Part shown: piece by piece, positions 33,768 to 42,459 of the stretch
Layout: each line of letters begins with the position of its first letter
Numbering within the stretch: the first letter of the stretch is position 1
Source of the DNA: Aquabacter sediminis
GTDB lineage: Bacteria; Pseudomonadota; Alphaproteobacteria; Rhizobiales; Xanthobacteraceae
Reading direction: 5' to 3'
Assembly (NCBI RefSeq): GCF_028863665.1
Contig: NZ_JARBFX010000003.1
Coordinates: 186,001-250,000, forward strand
Length of the DNA stretch: 64,000 nt
Made by a program: the position numbers and the translations under genes
Notes under the pieces: generated by a model
What the model saw: the letters and a program-made list of their open reading frames with translations, nothing else
Told to the model about the DNA's origin: nothing
The model's database searches: none

Positions 33768-34519
33768 ACACCCCGCTCACCCTCCGGCTGGTCGATGTCG
33801 GCGTGTCCTACGGACGGCGACGGATCGTGGACGGCGTGACTACCCCGGCATTCGCGGCAGGCGACGTGATCGCGCTCCTCGGCCCGAACGGCGCGGGAAA
33901 ATCCACCCTGCTCAAGCGAATGGCCGGCCTGCTGACAGGGCCGGGACGGGTGGAGCTTGCGGGCGCCGGCCCGGACGAGGTCGGCTATCTCCCCCAGGAA
34001 CATGCCGCGCCGTGCGGGTTGACCGTCTATGAATCCGTGCTCCTGGCCGCCAAGCGCGACACAGCCTGGAGCGTCTCATCCACCGACATTGCGCGGGTGG
34101 ACGCGACTTTGGACCAGCTCGCCATTACCGATCTTGCGGCCCAGGGGCTCGACGTGCTCAGCGGCGGGCAGAGGCAGATGGTCTCCATTGCGCAATCCCT
34201 GGTGAGGGGACCGCGCGTGCTGCTCATGGACGAGCCGACAAGCGCCCTCGACCTTCACCGCCAATTGGAGGTCCTCGGTGTCCTGCGCGACCTCGCACGG
34301 ATGCGCGGTGTCATCGTTGTGGTCTCCCTGCACGACGTGAACCTCGCCCTTCGTTTCGCCAGCCACGCTCTGGTCATGGCGGGGGGACGGATGATGGGCT
34401 GCGGCATCGCGGCCGATGTCATCTGCGCCCCCATGATGCGGTCAGCCTTCCGTGTGGAGGCGCGGATCGAACGCTGCTCCCGAGGACGCGCGCATGTGAT
34501 GATCGACGGGCCACTGTGA
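33764..34519 (+). CDS. Iron-siderophore ABC transporter ATP-binding protein
   Basis: The 251-residue ATPase has Walker A GPNGAGKST, Q-loop LPQEH, signature LSGGQ, Walker B VLLMDEPTSALD and the switch histidine in SLHDVNLAL. It powers the FecCD permease. It starts at the GTG overlapping the permease stop. It ends the operon; the 295 bases to the convergent gene at 34815 contain no gene and no clear terminator. Confidence 0.93.
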   Translation: MNTPLTLRLVDVGVSYGRRRIVDGVTTPAFAAGDVIALLGPNGAGKSTLLKRMAGLLTGPGRVELAGAGPDEVGYLPQEHAAPCGLTVYESVLLAAKRDTAWSVSSTDIARVDATLDQLAITDLAAQGLDVLSGGQRQMVSIAQSLVRGPRVLLMDEPTSALDLHRQLEVLGVLRDLARMRGVIVVVSLHDVNLALRFASHALVMAGGRMMGCGIAADVICAPMMRSAFRVEARIERCSRGRAHVMIDGPL

Positions 34520-34814
34520 CGTCCAGACCGACACGGCGATCCTGACGGCTCCAAGAGAAACAGGCTGAGCGAGCAGGGATGCCAGGCACGCTTTCTGCCG
34601 TCGTGTCAGAAAGACCCTCGTCGACGGGCCGGTCCGCGTCGCCCTCGAGCCGCTGGGCAAGGTGATCAGCTGCCCTCCGCCCCAGCCCCTGACGCCCATT
34701 TGACCCACGGGATGGGAATGCTCGAAGGGGCCTGCCACTCAGTGGCTGGAGCGCGTCCGGCTGTGCACCGTTGGCCTTCCAGTCCACCGCCGGTCATCGC
34801 CACAGGCCAGCCGC

Positions 34815-35795
34815 CTACTCCTCACGAATGCCCGCCTCGCGGATGATTTTTGTCCAGCGGCTGGTCTCCTCCTCGATGAAGCGGCCAAACTCAGCGGCCG
34901 TGCCGGCATGGGCTTCCAGGCCACGGGCGACCAGCTTCTGCTGAAGGTCGCGGTTGTCCAAGGCCTGGAGCACCGTCTTTTCCATGGCGCCAATGATGGC
35001 CGGGGGCGTGGCGGCGGGCGCCATGAAGCCATACCAGCCGGTGGCCACCACATTGGGCAGTCCCAGTTCGCGGAAGGTGGGAGCCTGGGGATAGACGGCG
35101 CTCCGCTCGGCGGATGCGCAGGCGATCACCCGCAGCGCGCCGCTCTCGATGTGGGGCAACGCGGCACTGATGGCGGTCAAAGTCGCATCGATGCGCCCAG
35201 CCAGCAGTTCCGTATAAGCGGGCGCATCCCCCCGGAACTGGACGTTCAGCCCCTTGACGCCCACGTCCTTGAAGAAGAGTTCGGCGGCCAGATGGGGCTG
35301 GGAGCCGACGCCCGGCGAGCCGAAGGTCAGACCGTCCGGCAGGGACTTGCCGTAGGCGATGAAGTCCTGGAGCGTCTTATAGGGCGCCTTGGCGTTCACA
35401 ATGAGGAAGACCGGCGCAAAGACGGCCATCGCCACCGGCTTCAGGTCGTTGCGGGGATCGTAGGCGAGCTTGCCGGCCAGAGCCTCGGCGGTGGCATAGG
35501 GGGCAGCGGCATAGAGGAAAGTGTAGCCATCGGGCGCCGCCCGCGCGGCTTCCGCATTGGCGATGCGCGTGCCGGCCCCGGGCTTGTTCTCGACGATGAA
35601 CTTGCCTCCCATATCCTTTTCGAACTGGTCGGCGAGCAGGCGCAGGGAAATGTCATTGGCGCCGCCAGGGCCATAAGGAGAAAGCAGGCGGACAGGCCGG
35701 GCGGGCCAGTCGTCCTTTGCCATAACGCGTGCTGACGACGACGCCACAATCAAGGTGGCCACGCTCTGGACCAGGACACGACGCGAAATCATCAT
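34815..35795 (-). CDS. Bug/TctC-type periplasmic solute-binding protein
   Basis: The 326-residue protein has a signal peptide (ISRRVLVQSVATLIVASSSARVMA) and the tripartite tricarboxylate (TTT) receptor fold: WPARPVRLLSPYGPGGANDI near the start, VENKPGAGTRIA, GSPGVGSQPHLAAE and the late TGWYGFMAPAATPP. Such proteins bind carboxylates with high affinity. No TctA/TctB membrane genes are nearby, as is common for orphan Bug proteins. GGGAGG precedes the ATG. It is downstream of the MaoC-SDR-hydratase genes on the same strand, so its ligand is likely the acid that cluster degrades. Confidence 0.9.
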   Translation of the reverse strand: MMISRRVLVQSVATLIVASSSARVMAKDDWPARPVRLLSPYGPGGANDISLRLLADQFEKDMGGKFIVENKPGAGTRIANAEAARAAPDGYTFLYAAAPYATAEALAGKLAYDPRNDLKPVAMAVFAPVFLIVNAKAPYKTLQDFIAYGKSLPDGLTFGSPGVGSQPHLAAELFFKDVGVKGLNVQFRGDAPAYTELLAGRIDATLTAISAALPHIESGALRVIACASAERSAVYPQAPTFRELGLPNVVATGWYGFMAPAATPPAIIGAMEKTVLQALDNRDLQQKLVARGLEAHAGTAAEFGRFIEEETSRWTKIIREAGIREE

Positions 35796-35943
35796 AGGTT
35801 CCTCCCGTGGGTTCTCCCCGATCGATCGATTTTTCTCGTTTTCTTTTTGTCTTGGTCGCTCACGCGAGACTGCGCCGTGCCGCCGTCCACCGCTCCGGTC
35901 GCGGCATCAGGCTTCCCCTGGTGCCGAGGACGGGTGGACCGCC

Positions 35944-36408
35944 CTAAAGATCGGCGGCGAAGTGCCGGCGGACCAACCATTCCGCCACCAGCGCCGGCTT
36001 CGCCGCGCCCTCGATCTCCACTGTCACGGTCATCGCCGACTGGATTTGCCGTGGCCCGACAAGCTCAAACGCCGCCAAGGCGAACCGGCCGCGAATGCGG
36101 CTTCCCACCGGTACTGGCGAGATGAAGCGCACCTTGTTGAGCCCGTAATTGACGTTCAGCACGACCCCTTCCGGGACAGGAACGTCTCGGCCCATGGGTG
36201 CCAGCAGCGACAGGATCAGGAAGCCATGGGCAATGGTGGATCCGAAGGGCGAGGCGCGCGCACGCTCGGGATCCACATGGATATATTGATGGTCACCGGT
36301 GCATGCCGCGAAGCGGTCGATGCGGTCCTGGTCGATCGCGATCCAGTCCGAGACCCCAAGCTCCCCACCGGTCAGGTCCGCATAATCCGCGATGGGCAAG
36401 GCCGCCAT
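35944..36408 (-). CDS. MaoC-like (R)-specific enoyl-CoA hydratase/dehydratase
   Basis: The 154-residue hot-dog protein has the hydratase-2 motif, with DHQYIHVDPERA carrying the catalytic Asp/His and FGSTIAHGFL following. Such proteins hydrate trans-2-enoyl-CoA to (R)-3-hydroxyacyl-CoA. Start chosen at the ATG at 36408 with GAGGG seven bases upstream; another ATG six bases earlier is too close to it. It follows the SDR gene by ten bases, in a likely operon ordered hydratase, SDR, MaoC. Confidence 0.9.
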   Translation of the reverse strand: MAALPIADYADLTGGELGVSDWIAIDQDRIDRFAACTGDHQYIHVDPERARASPFGSTIAHGFLILSLLAPMGRDVPVPEGVVLNVNYGLNKVRFISPVPVGSRIRGRFALAAFELVGPRQIQSAMTVTVEIEGAAKPALVAEWLVRRHFAADL

Positions 36409-36418
36409 GACCATTCCC

Positions 36419-37249
36419 TCACGCGTCCACGAACAGGTCGAGGGCGACGTCGCCCGCACCGGCGCTGTTGCGATAAGCCTCGAAATCCGTCTGGCCCGCC
36501 TGGCGCAGCACGTCCTCGTCGAGCCAGGTGCGGCCGGTCGATTGGCGCGCCGGGCTGGCGAGGATCTGGCACGCGGCGTCCGCCACGATCTGGGGCGTGC
36601 GCGAGCGATCCATGTATTCGGCGCCCACCTCGAACATCACAGCCGAAGTCGCAATCGTGGTGCGCGGCCAAAGGGTGTTCACCGCGATGCCTTTGTCCCG
36701 AAACTCCTCCGCCATGCCCAGGCACAGGAGCGTCATGGCGTACTTGGTCACCGTGTAGGGGATATGGGGCTTCAGCCAATGCGGCGAGAGGTTGAGCGGC
36801 GGCGACATGGACAGGATATGCGGGTTGGCAGACCGTTCCAGATGGGGCAAGGCCGCCTTGGCCAACGCCAGGAGCGCCCGGCTGTTGACCGCGTGAAGCA
36901 GGTCAAAGCGCTTCATCTCCAGCCCCGCCACGGGCTCCAGGCGGATGGCGCCCGCATTGGCGATGACCGCGTCGACGCCACCGAACGTCTCGGCGGCGGC
37001 TGTCATGGCCCCCGCCAGGGCATCATCGTCGCGCACGTCCACTTTCACCGCCAACGCCCCCCCGCCCCGCTCGCGCACCTCATGGGCAACGGTGTGGATG
37101 GTGCCCGGCAGCTTGGGATGAGGGGTCTCCGACTTGGCCGCGATGACCAGGTTGGCGCCCTGCTCTGCCGCAGCAAGGGCAATCTGGCGGCCGATGCCGC
37201 GGCTCGCGCCCGTGATGAAGAGGGTACGTCCCTTCAAGCCCGTGCCCAT
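36419..37249 (-). CDS. Short-chain dehydrogenase/reductase, HSDL2-like
   Basis: The 276-residue enzyme has the NAD(P)-binding GASRGIG, NAG at the end of beta-4 and the catalytic YTVTK (Tyr/Lys). The arrangement KGRTLFITGASRGIGRQIALAAAEQGANLVIAAKS followed by a long insert before the next strand resembles the hydroxysteroid-dehydrogenase-like-2 group. The ATG shares a base with the stop of the enoyl-CoA hydratase gene (TGATG), with GGGAGG upstream. In context it probably oxidises a 3-hydroxyacyl-CoA; the substrate is not evident. Confidence 0.88.
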   Translation of the reverse strand: MGTGLKGRTLFITGASRGIGRQIALAAAEQGANLVIAAKSETPHPKLPGTIHTVAHEVRERGGGALAVKVDVRDDDALAGAMTAAAETFGGVDAVIANAGAIRLEPVAGLEMKRFDLLHAVNSRALLALAKAALPHLERSANPHILSMSPPLNLSPHWLKPHIPYTVTKYAMTLLCLGMAEEFRDKGIAVNTLWPRTTIATSAVMFEVGAEYMDRSRTPQIVADAACQILASPARQSTGRTWLDEDVLRQAGQTDFEAYRNSAGAGDVALDLFVDA

Positions 37250-38085
37250 CACGTCCCTCCCCCTTCGGCTTGGCCCCTGCCCCCAGCGGCGGGGAAATTT
37301 GCCGGCCGCTTTTCGAGGAACGCCGCCAGCCCCTCCGCCGCCTCGGCGCCAAAGCGCGCGGCGTTCAGTGCCTCAGCCTCCAGATCCATCTGGGTGGCGA
37401 GGCCGGTATCGGGGGCCACATTCACGAGGCGCTTGATGTTCGCCAGGGCACGGGGCGGGCCCGCCGCGAGCCGATGCGCCAGGTTCAGCGCACCGTTCAG
37501 CGCCTCTCCAGGATCGGTCAGCCCGTTGACGAGCCCGAACTGCGCCAGCCTCTCGGCGGAGACAGGCTCGCCCAGAAGGCACATCTGCATCGCCATCTGC
37601 CGGGGCAGCGCGGCGCGCAGGAAATGGGTCGCGCCGCCATCGGGGCACAGGCCCACCCGGACATAAGCCAGTGTGAAGGCAGCTGCCCGCGACGCCACCA
37701 CGAGATCGCAGGCGAGCACGACCGAGACCGCCGCCCCCGCCGCGCCCCCCTCCACCGCCGCCACCACGGGCTTGGGGCAGTCGACGATGGCCTTGACCAT
37801 GGCATTCAACTTGTCGGTGTTTCGTGCCGCCTCGGCCGGCGAGCCGCCGGCGCTGGCCCGCAGCGCCCGCACATTTCCGCCCGAGGAGAAGAAGCCCCCT
37901 TCCCCGGTAAGGACAATGGCCCGCAGGCCGGGATCACCGCCCGCCGCGATCAGGTGCGCCCGGACGTCCTCGTAGACCGCAGGGCCGATGGCATTGCGGC
38001 TGTCTGGACCGGACAGGGTGATGAGCAGCACGCTGTTCAGGCGCGCGGTGTTCACCACGGTTGGCGACGGCTCGGCTTTTGCCAT
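37249..38085 (-). CDS. Enoyl-CoA hydratase/isomerase (crotonase) family protein
   Basis: The 278-residue protein has crotonase features: DSRNAIGP near 55, the oxyanion-hole segment GFFSSGGNVRAL, the second glycine block EGGAAGAAVSVVLACDL and VGLCPDGGATHFL, where D replaces the usual catalytic glutamate position. Hydration or isomerisation of an acyl-CoA is expected, but the altered residue leaves the exact reaction open. Start chosen at the ATG with AAGGAAG upstream; the open frame reaches 38172. It is the first gene of the minus-strand operon and is divergent from the CoA transferase. Confidence 0.87.
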   Translation of the reverse strand: MAKAEPSPTVVNTARLNSVLLITLSGPDSRNAIGPAVYEDVRAHLIAAGGDPGLRAIVLTGEGGFFSSGGNVRALRASAGGSPAEAARNTDKLNAMVKAIVDCPKPVVAAVEGGAAGAAVSVVLACDLVVASRAAAFTLAYVRVGLCPDGGATHFLRAALPRQMAMQMCLLGEPVSAERLAQFGLVNGLTDPGEALNGALNLAHRLAAGPPRALANIKRLVNVAPDTGLATQMDLEAEALNAARFGAEAAEGLAAFLEKRPANFPAAGGRGQAEGGGT

Positions 38086-38243
38086 TGGCGCTTCCTTCGA
38101 CGCTCCCCGTTTTGCGACCGGACGAAATCGGAGCGCCGCTTCCAGCGGCCACTCCGACGGGGTGCTCTCCATCCGATCTTGCCGATCAAAATAGCCCTAA
38201 CGGGACTTCACGCAACAAAAATTTGATCTAATATTCTTGTATG

Positions 38244-38258
38244 TTCAAATAATTTGAA
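38244..38258. promoter_or_regulatory. Perfect 15-bp palindrome in divergent promoter region, candidate IclR operator
   Basis: TTCAAAT, A, ATTTGAA form an exact inverted repeat in the AT-rich gap between the crotonase gene (minus) and the CoA transferase gene (plus), 34 bases before the latter's ATG. Size and position suit an operator for the IclR-type regulator encoded at 39518. Confidence 0.5.
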
Positions 38259-38291
38259 TATCACAACCATAATATGTTTTTTGGAGTACAC

Positions 38292-39503
38292 ATGGAAACG
38301 AACGAGATGGGGGGGCCGCTCGCCGGGCTGCGGGTTCTGGACATCGCCACAATCATTGCCGGCCCGATGGCCGCCACCCTGATGGCGGATTTCGGGGCCG
38401 AGGTGATCAAGCTGGAGCTGCCCGGCCTTGGCGATGGCCTGCGCGGCTTTCCCCCCTTCAAGGAGGGCAAGCCGCTCTGGTGGAAAGTGACCAATCGCGG
38501 CAAGCATTTCGGTACACTGGACCTGCGCCGCCCGGAGGGGCGGGACCTGTTCCTGCGCATGGTGGCCCGCTGCGATGTGGTGGTGGAGAATTTCCGGCCC
38601 GGGACCCTGGAGCGATGGGGGCTCGACATCGAGACCCTCTGGCGGGCCAATCCGCGGCTCGTCGTTCTGCGCGCCAGCGCCTTCGGGCAGGATGGGCCCC
38701 ATGCCGGCCTGCCGGGCTTTGCCCGCATTTTCGAGGCCATTGGCGGTCTTGCGGGCATTTCCGGCCCGCCGGACCAGCCGCCCCTCCACACCGGCTATCC
38801 CATTGGCGATCCCATCGGCGCCCTCTTCGGCGCCTTCGCCATCATGGCCGCCCTTTGGCGGGTGAAATCCTCACCCCGCGAGAGAGGGGAGGAGATCGAC
38901 CTCTCGCTCACCGAGGCCTTGCTGCGCATCATCGAGGTGCTGGCGATCGAATATGACCAGCTCGGGCATGTGCGTCAGCGCAGCGGCAACCGGAACCAAT
39001 ATTCCGCCCCCTCCGACGTCTATCTCACCGCCGACAAGCGCTATGTCTCGCTCGCTGGCAGCACGGAGCGCACCTTCGCCAACAATGCGCGCGCCATCGG
39101 GCGACCGGACCTGACGCAGGACCCCCGCTTCGCCTCCAATGCCGCCCGGGTGCGCCATTCCGGCGAGCTGGACCGCATCTTCGGCAGCTGGATCGCCGCG
39201 CATACGCAGGAAGAGGCCGTGAATGCCTTCCGCGCCGCCAGCGGCACGCTCGCGCCCATCTACAGCGTGGACCAGATTTTCGCCGATCCCCAGTTCGTTG
39301 CCCGCAAGGCCATCGTGGAGGTGCCCGACGCCGATTTCGGGACCGTGCGGATGCAGGGCCTGGTGCCGCGCCTGAAGCGGAACCCCGGCCGGATCCGCTG
39401 GGCGGCGAAGGACTTGGCGGCGGACAACGACTACATCTACAAGGAATTCGTCGGCCTCGGGGAGGCCGAGATTCAGGTCCTCAAGGACAAGAACATCATC
39501 TGA
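38292..39503 (+). CDS. Family III (CaiB/BaiF) CoA transferase
   Basis: The 403-residue protein has the family III landmarks: PLAGLRVLDIATIIAGPMAA at the start, ADFGAEVIKLE, the TNRGKH segment, VVENFRPGTLERWG and the catalytic aspartate in EIDLSLTEAL. Members move CoA from succinyl-CoA or another donor to an organic acid. The ATG at 38292 has GGAG five bases upstream; an ATG eighteen bases earlier is also in frame. It probably activates the acid that the divergent hydratase, SDR and MaoC enzymes then degrade. The IclR gene follows after fourteen bases. Confidence 0.92.
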   Translation: METNEMGGPLAGLRVLDIATIIAGPMAATLMADFGAEVIKLELPGLGDGLRGFPPFKEGKPLWWKVTNRGKHFGTLDLRRPEGRDLFLRMVARCDVVVENFRPGTLERWGLDIETLWRANPRLVVLRASAFGQDGPHAGLPGFARIFEAIGGLAGISGPPDQPPLHTGYPIGDPIGALFGAFAIMAALWRVKSSPRERGEEIDLSLTEALLRIIEVLAIEYDQLGHVRQRSGNRNQYSAPSDVYLTADKRYVSLAGSTERTFANNARAIGRPDLTQDPRFASNAARVRHSGELDRIFGSWIAAHTQEEAVNAFRAASGTLAPIYSVDQIFADPQFVARKAIVEVPDADFGTVRMQGLVPRLKRNPGRIRWAAKDLAADNDYIYKEFVGLGEAEIQVLKDKNII

Positions 39504-39517
39504 GAAGGGGCCGGCGC

Positions 39518-40387
39518 ATGAGCGCGGTGACGGGGGGCGGACGGGCGCCCCGCAAGGGGGACGAGGACGAGACGGCGGGTCCCGCCATCGACCCTTCGCT
39601 GTCCTCCACGCTCATTCGCGGCATCGAGGTGCTGCGCTGCTTTGGCCCCAACGATCAGGCGCTCGGCAATGCCGAAATCTCGAGACGGCTGGGGCTCAAC
39701 CGCCCCACCGTCTCCCGCCTGTGCAAGACGCTCATGCACCTGGGCTATCTGCGCCGCGACGCGCGCGAGACCTATCGGCTCGCCCCTGAACTGCTCTCGC
39801 TTGCCTATCCGGTCCTGTCCGCCATGCCCTGGCGCCACGAGGTGCTGCATTCCATGCGGGCGCTGGCGGAGATGTGCAATGGGAACTGTTCCCTCGGCGT
39901 CATGTCCGGAGATTCCTTCGTCCACATCCAGACCGCCGGCAGCCCGCCCGGCTGGCCCCATGTGCCCGATATCGGCCAGACCGGCTCGCTCTACCGCTCC
40001 GCTTTGGGCTGGTGCCTCCTCTCCCTGCTGGAGGATGAAGACCGCGAGGCCAAGTTCGCGGACCGGGAACGGCAGCACCCCGAGGAATTCCCCGCCACCG
40101 GAGCCAAGAGCCGCGAGGCAGTGGCGCGCTGCCATCGGGAGGGCTTCTGTGTCTCCTATGGCGACTGGCGTCCCGATCTCGTGGCGGCCGCCGCGCCGCT
40201 GGGCCTGACCGCCGATGGACTTTACGTCGCCCTCGCCTGCGCCGTGCCGCAGTATCGAGCGGACAGGGATTATTTCGAGACCGACCTCGGCCCCCGGCTC
40301 GCCAGCGCAGCGCAATCCCTGCGCTATTCCGGCACCTTCCTGATGCCGAAGTCTCAAGCCTCGGAGAGAAAGTCTGCACACTTATAA
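39518..40387 (+). CDS. IclR family transcriptional regulator
   Basis: The 289-residue protein has a winged helix-turn-helix at about 30-90 (SSTLIRGIEVLRCF ... NAEISRRLGLNRPTVSRLCKTLMHLGYL) and an IclR effector domain (EMCNGNCSLGVM, GWCLLSLLED, EGFCVSYGDW). IclR proteins respond to small organic acids. Its position behind the CoA transferase and the palindrome in the divergent promoter indicate control of both the CoA transferase and the opposing operon. Confidence 0.92.
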   Translation: MSAVTGGGRAPRKGDEDETAGPAIDPSLSSTLIRGIEVLRCFGPNDQALGNAEISRRLGLNRPTVSRLCKTLMHLGYLRRDARETYRLAPELLSLAYPVLSAMPWRHEVLHSMRALAEMCNGNCSLGVMSGDSFVHIQTAGSPPGWPHVPDIGQTGSLYRSALGWCLLSLLEDEDREAKFADRERQHPEEFPATGAKSREAVARCHREGFCVSYGDWRPDLVAAAAPLGLTADGLYVALACAVPQYRADRDYFETDLGPRLASAAQSLRYSGTFLMPKSQASERKSAHL

Positions 40388-40437
40388 CTAAGGAAGGGTG
40401 GGGTCATTAATTCGACCGCCACGGCCCAATTGAGGCG

Positions 40438-40827
40438 TTATGCGCCGGCCGATCCATCTGCGCGATCCGCTACAGCACGAGTGGCCGCGGCAACATTGGA
40501 TTGAAATCGGCGCAAGGCAAGCAGCGCCTCGGTCTGCACGACAATGCTCTCCAGATCCTGCGGCGGGAGTTGCCGGGCTGCCATAAGAAGCCGCTCTGGC
40601 AGGAGATTTTCGGATCGCGTTTCGAGGCGATCAAATCCCAAAAGTTCGTTGGGCGACGACCCCAGCGCTTCGGCGATTTTCAGGAGCGTCAGCATGTCTG
40701 GCTCGCGGGCCCCCGTCGCGTAATGCGCATAGCGGCGCTCATTAATGCCAACCGCCCTAGCGACGTCAGCATTCGAGCGTCCAAGCGCTCTCGCCCGAGC
40801 CTGAATGTTTTTTGCGAACACGTCCAT
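40438..40827 (-). CDS. XRE family (HTH_3) transcriptional regulator
   Basis: The 129-residue protein has an N-terminal Cro/CI-type helix-turn-helix (NIQARARALGRSNADVARAVGINERRYAHYATGAREP, about 7-45) and a short helical C-terminus, like small phage- or plasmid-type repressors. No Shine-Dalgarno sequence precedes the ATG; a GAACA-TTT-TGTTC palindrome ends two bases before it. This points to autoregulation and perhaps a very short or absent leader. Surroundings are AT-rich compared with the window, so the gene may be a remnant of mobile DNA. Confidence 0.85.
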   Translation of the reverse strand: MDVFAKNIQARARALGRSNADVARAVGINERRYAHYATGAREPDMLTLLKIAEALGSSPNELLGFDRLETRSENLLPERLLMAARQLPPQDLESIVVQTEALLALRRFQSNVAAATRAVADRADGSAGA

Positions 40828-41202
40828 TGGAACATTTTGTTCGATAAGACCCCGACGTCGCTAGGCACATTTTGTTCCATTTTAAATGCCCAACCCCCCG
40901 GACGACGACCTCGAACACTCAGTGAAAGCCGACAACTCCAGCGACAAAAAAATAAGAGACCCCGGACACAACGAGCAAAATCACCCCACAAACTATTGCG
41001 AACATTAAAACAACGAAATCTACCCCCGCAATCCTAGGTGGCCGAACAGGCCCCTGGGGAACCCCTTCCAAATTCGACATCTCGCGCATCCGACCCTAAA
41101 ACGGACGCAAATATAGGTCCATTTTGGACCATTCTCAAGCTCGCGATAAGCTGTGCATTGCGTCGGGTGGCCGCCACGCGAAGCAGGAAGGGAGTTCGCA
41201 TC
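40828..41202. other. AT-rich stretch, no other gene seen
   Basis: Apart from the operator-like sites, no open frame with a credible start was found. Runs such as AAAAAAATAAGAGACC near 40945 and ACATTAAAACAACG near 41005 show a base composition unlike the flanking genes. Confidence 0.5.
40830..40878. promoter_or_regulatory. Two related operator-like sites before the XRE gene
   Basis: A perfect 13-base inverted repeat GAACATTTTGTTC (40830-40842) and an imperfect copy GCACATTTTGTTCC (40865-40878) are spaced 35 bases apart in the same orientation. Repeated half-sites next to a repressor gene suggest cooperative self-repression. Confidence 0.55.
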
Positions 41203-41385
41203 GTGCCAAAGCAACGACCAAAACACAACTATAAAGTGCACCCTTCAGTCGAGCAATTTATTTTTTTCACCGGTTGGCTGGTAGCCTTTGCGGGAATGGC
41301 AGCTTTTTTTTACATCGCAATAACAAGAGGTCTAGGCATAAGCGTGTTTCATCTAAACTTTTGGTGGGGAAATCTGTTTTATTAG
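41203..41385 (+). CDS. Possible small single-pass membrane protein
   Basis: A GTG with GGAG eight bases upstream opens 60 codons. The product has a basic N-terminus (PKQRPKHNYK), then a hydrophobic helix (about 22-44, FIFFTGWLVAFAGMAAFFYIAI) and an aromatic C-terminus. It lies in AT-rich DNA with no homologue known to me. Coding is plausible but unproven. Confidence 0.4.
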   Translation: MPKQRPKHNYKVHPSVEQFIFFTGWLVAFAGMAAFFYIAITRGLGISVFHLNFWWGNLFY

Positions 41386-41654
41386 ATAAATTATAGGAAC
41401 CAGCGAGGCGCGAAAGACTTCATCTTTGCGGCCTCATGCTACACCGATTTGCCTAAACCGCGTGGAAACAGCCATCGTGCGCCACACGTTCTAAAAATGC
41501 ACGATATCGCCGTTACGCAAACGTCCGCCCATCCTATAGCGGAACAAAGGGCCGTTCCTGATCTTGACGCTGGGGAGCCTGCGGAATGCGCTCAGGACGG
41601 GTAAGCCACCACGGGGAGCACTCCGCCGCTCTTGCATCACATCACGGGGAGCCC

Positions 41655-42218
41655 ATGACCGAGGTTGGCCTTGAGATGGACCCGCAGGATCTGGATCGCG
41701 CGCTGCGTCTGGCGGTGGCGGTCGTCGTGGGCATGGCTGTTGGGCTTAACCGCGACCTGAAGGGCAAGCCAACGGGCATCCGCACCCTCGGACTCGTTTG
41801 CCTGGGCTCGGCGCTGGTCGGGGTGGTCAGCCTGCGCATGGACGGCATATTGGGTCATCCGGACGCCACCAGCCGCGTGGTGCAGGGCATCATCCAGGGG
41901 GTGATGACCGGCATCGGCTTCCTCGGCGCAGGCGTGGTGCTGGTCAACCGTTCGCAGATGCGCATCCAGGGCCTCACGACGGCCGCCGCCGTCTGGGTGA
42001 CCGCAGCACTGGGCATCGCCTGCGCCCTCGCGTCCTGGCCGCTCATACTCGCCGGCGTCAGCCTCACGCTTTTTCTGCTGGTGATCGTGCATCCGGTGGA
42101 GCGCTGGCTGGAGGCCAAGGCCCAGGCGGGCAAATCCCCGGCGACACCGGAAGTGCCCAACGGTTCGCGTTCCGCCACGCCAGGTTATGATCCTTCAGCG
42201 TCTGCCCGGACGCGATAA
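41655..42218 (+). CDS. MgtC/SapB family membrane protein
   Basis: The 187-residue protein has about four transmembrane helices with the MgtC pattern: LAVAVVVGMAVGLNRDLKGKPTGIRT with the conserved arginine/lysine loop, then GVMTGIGFLGAGVVL and GLTTAAAVWVTAALGIACAL. MgtC-like proteins are linked to growth at low magnesium, to F-type ATPase control and to survival in hosts. GGGGAG precedes the ATG. It lacks the C-terminal ACT-like domain of some members. Confidence 0.88.
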   Translation: MTEVGLEMDPQDLDRALRLAVAVVVGMAVGLNRDLKGKPTGIRTLGLVCLGSALVGVVSLRMDGILGHPDATSRVVQGIIQGVMTGIGFLGAGVVLVNRSQMRIQGLTTAAAVWVTAALGIACALASWPLILAGVSLTLFLLVIVHPVERWLEAKAQAGKSPATPEVPNGSRSATPGYDPSASARTR

Positions 42219-42233
42219 TGCAGGTGTCCCGAT

Positions 42234-42440
42234 ATGGACGATGACGTCATTGCTCTGATCGCCACGGCCCTGACAAATCCTGATCCCGATCAGCGGCACG
42301 ACAGTGCCCTCTCCCAGCAGCGGGCGATGGCTGTCCTGTCCGCGCTGCGCACGGCCGGATATGAGGTCATCCGCCGGGCCGATGCGGGTGAGCCGGACTG
42401 CATTCCGCCGCAGGAGCTCAACGCCTCGAATGACGGCTGA
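42234..42440 (+). CDS. Small hypothetical protein following MgtC
   Basis: A 68-residue acidic product beginning MDDDVIALIATALTNPDPDQ, with AGGTG upstream of the ATG. It has a helical N-terminal half (ALSQQRAMAVLSALRTAGYEVIRR) and no membrane segment. It starts 15 bases after mgtC. No family recognised. Confidence 0.5.
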   Translation: MDDDVIALIATALTNPDPDQRHDSALSQQRAMAVLSALRTAGYEVIRRADAGEPDCIPPQELNASNDG

Positions 42441-42459
42441 GCCACTGAGCCGGATCGGG

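Noticed and set aside
34520-34814. Possible gene between the ABC ATPase and the Bug-type receptor
   Set aside because: Short frames only, none with start signals; treated as intergenic.
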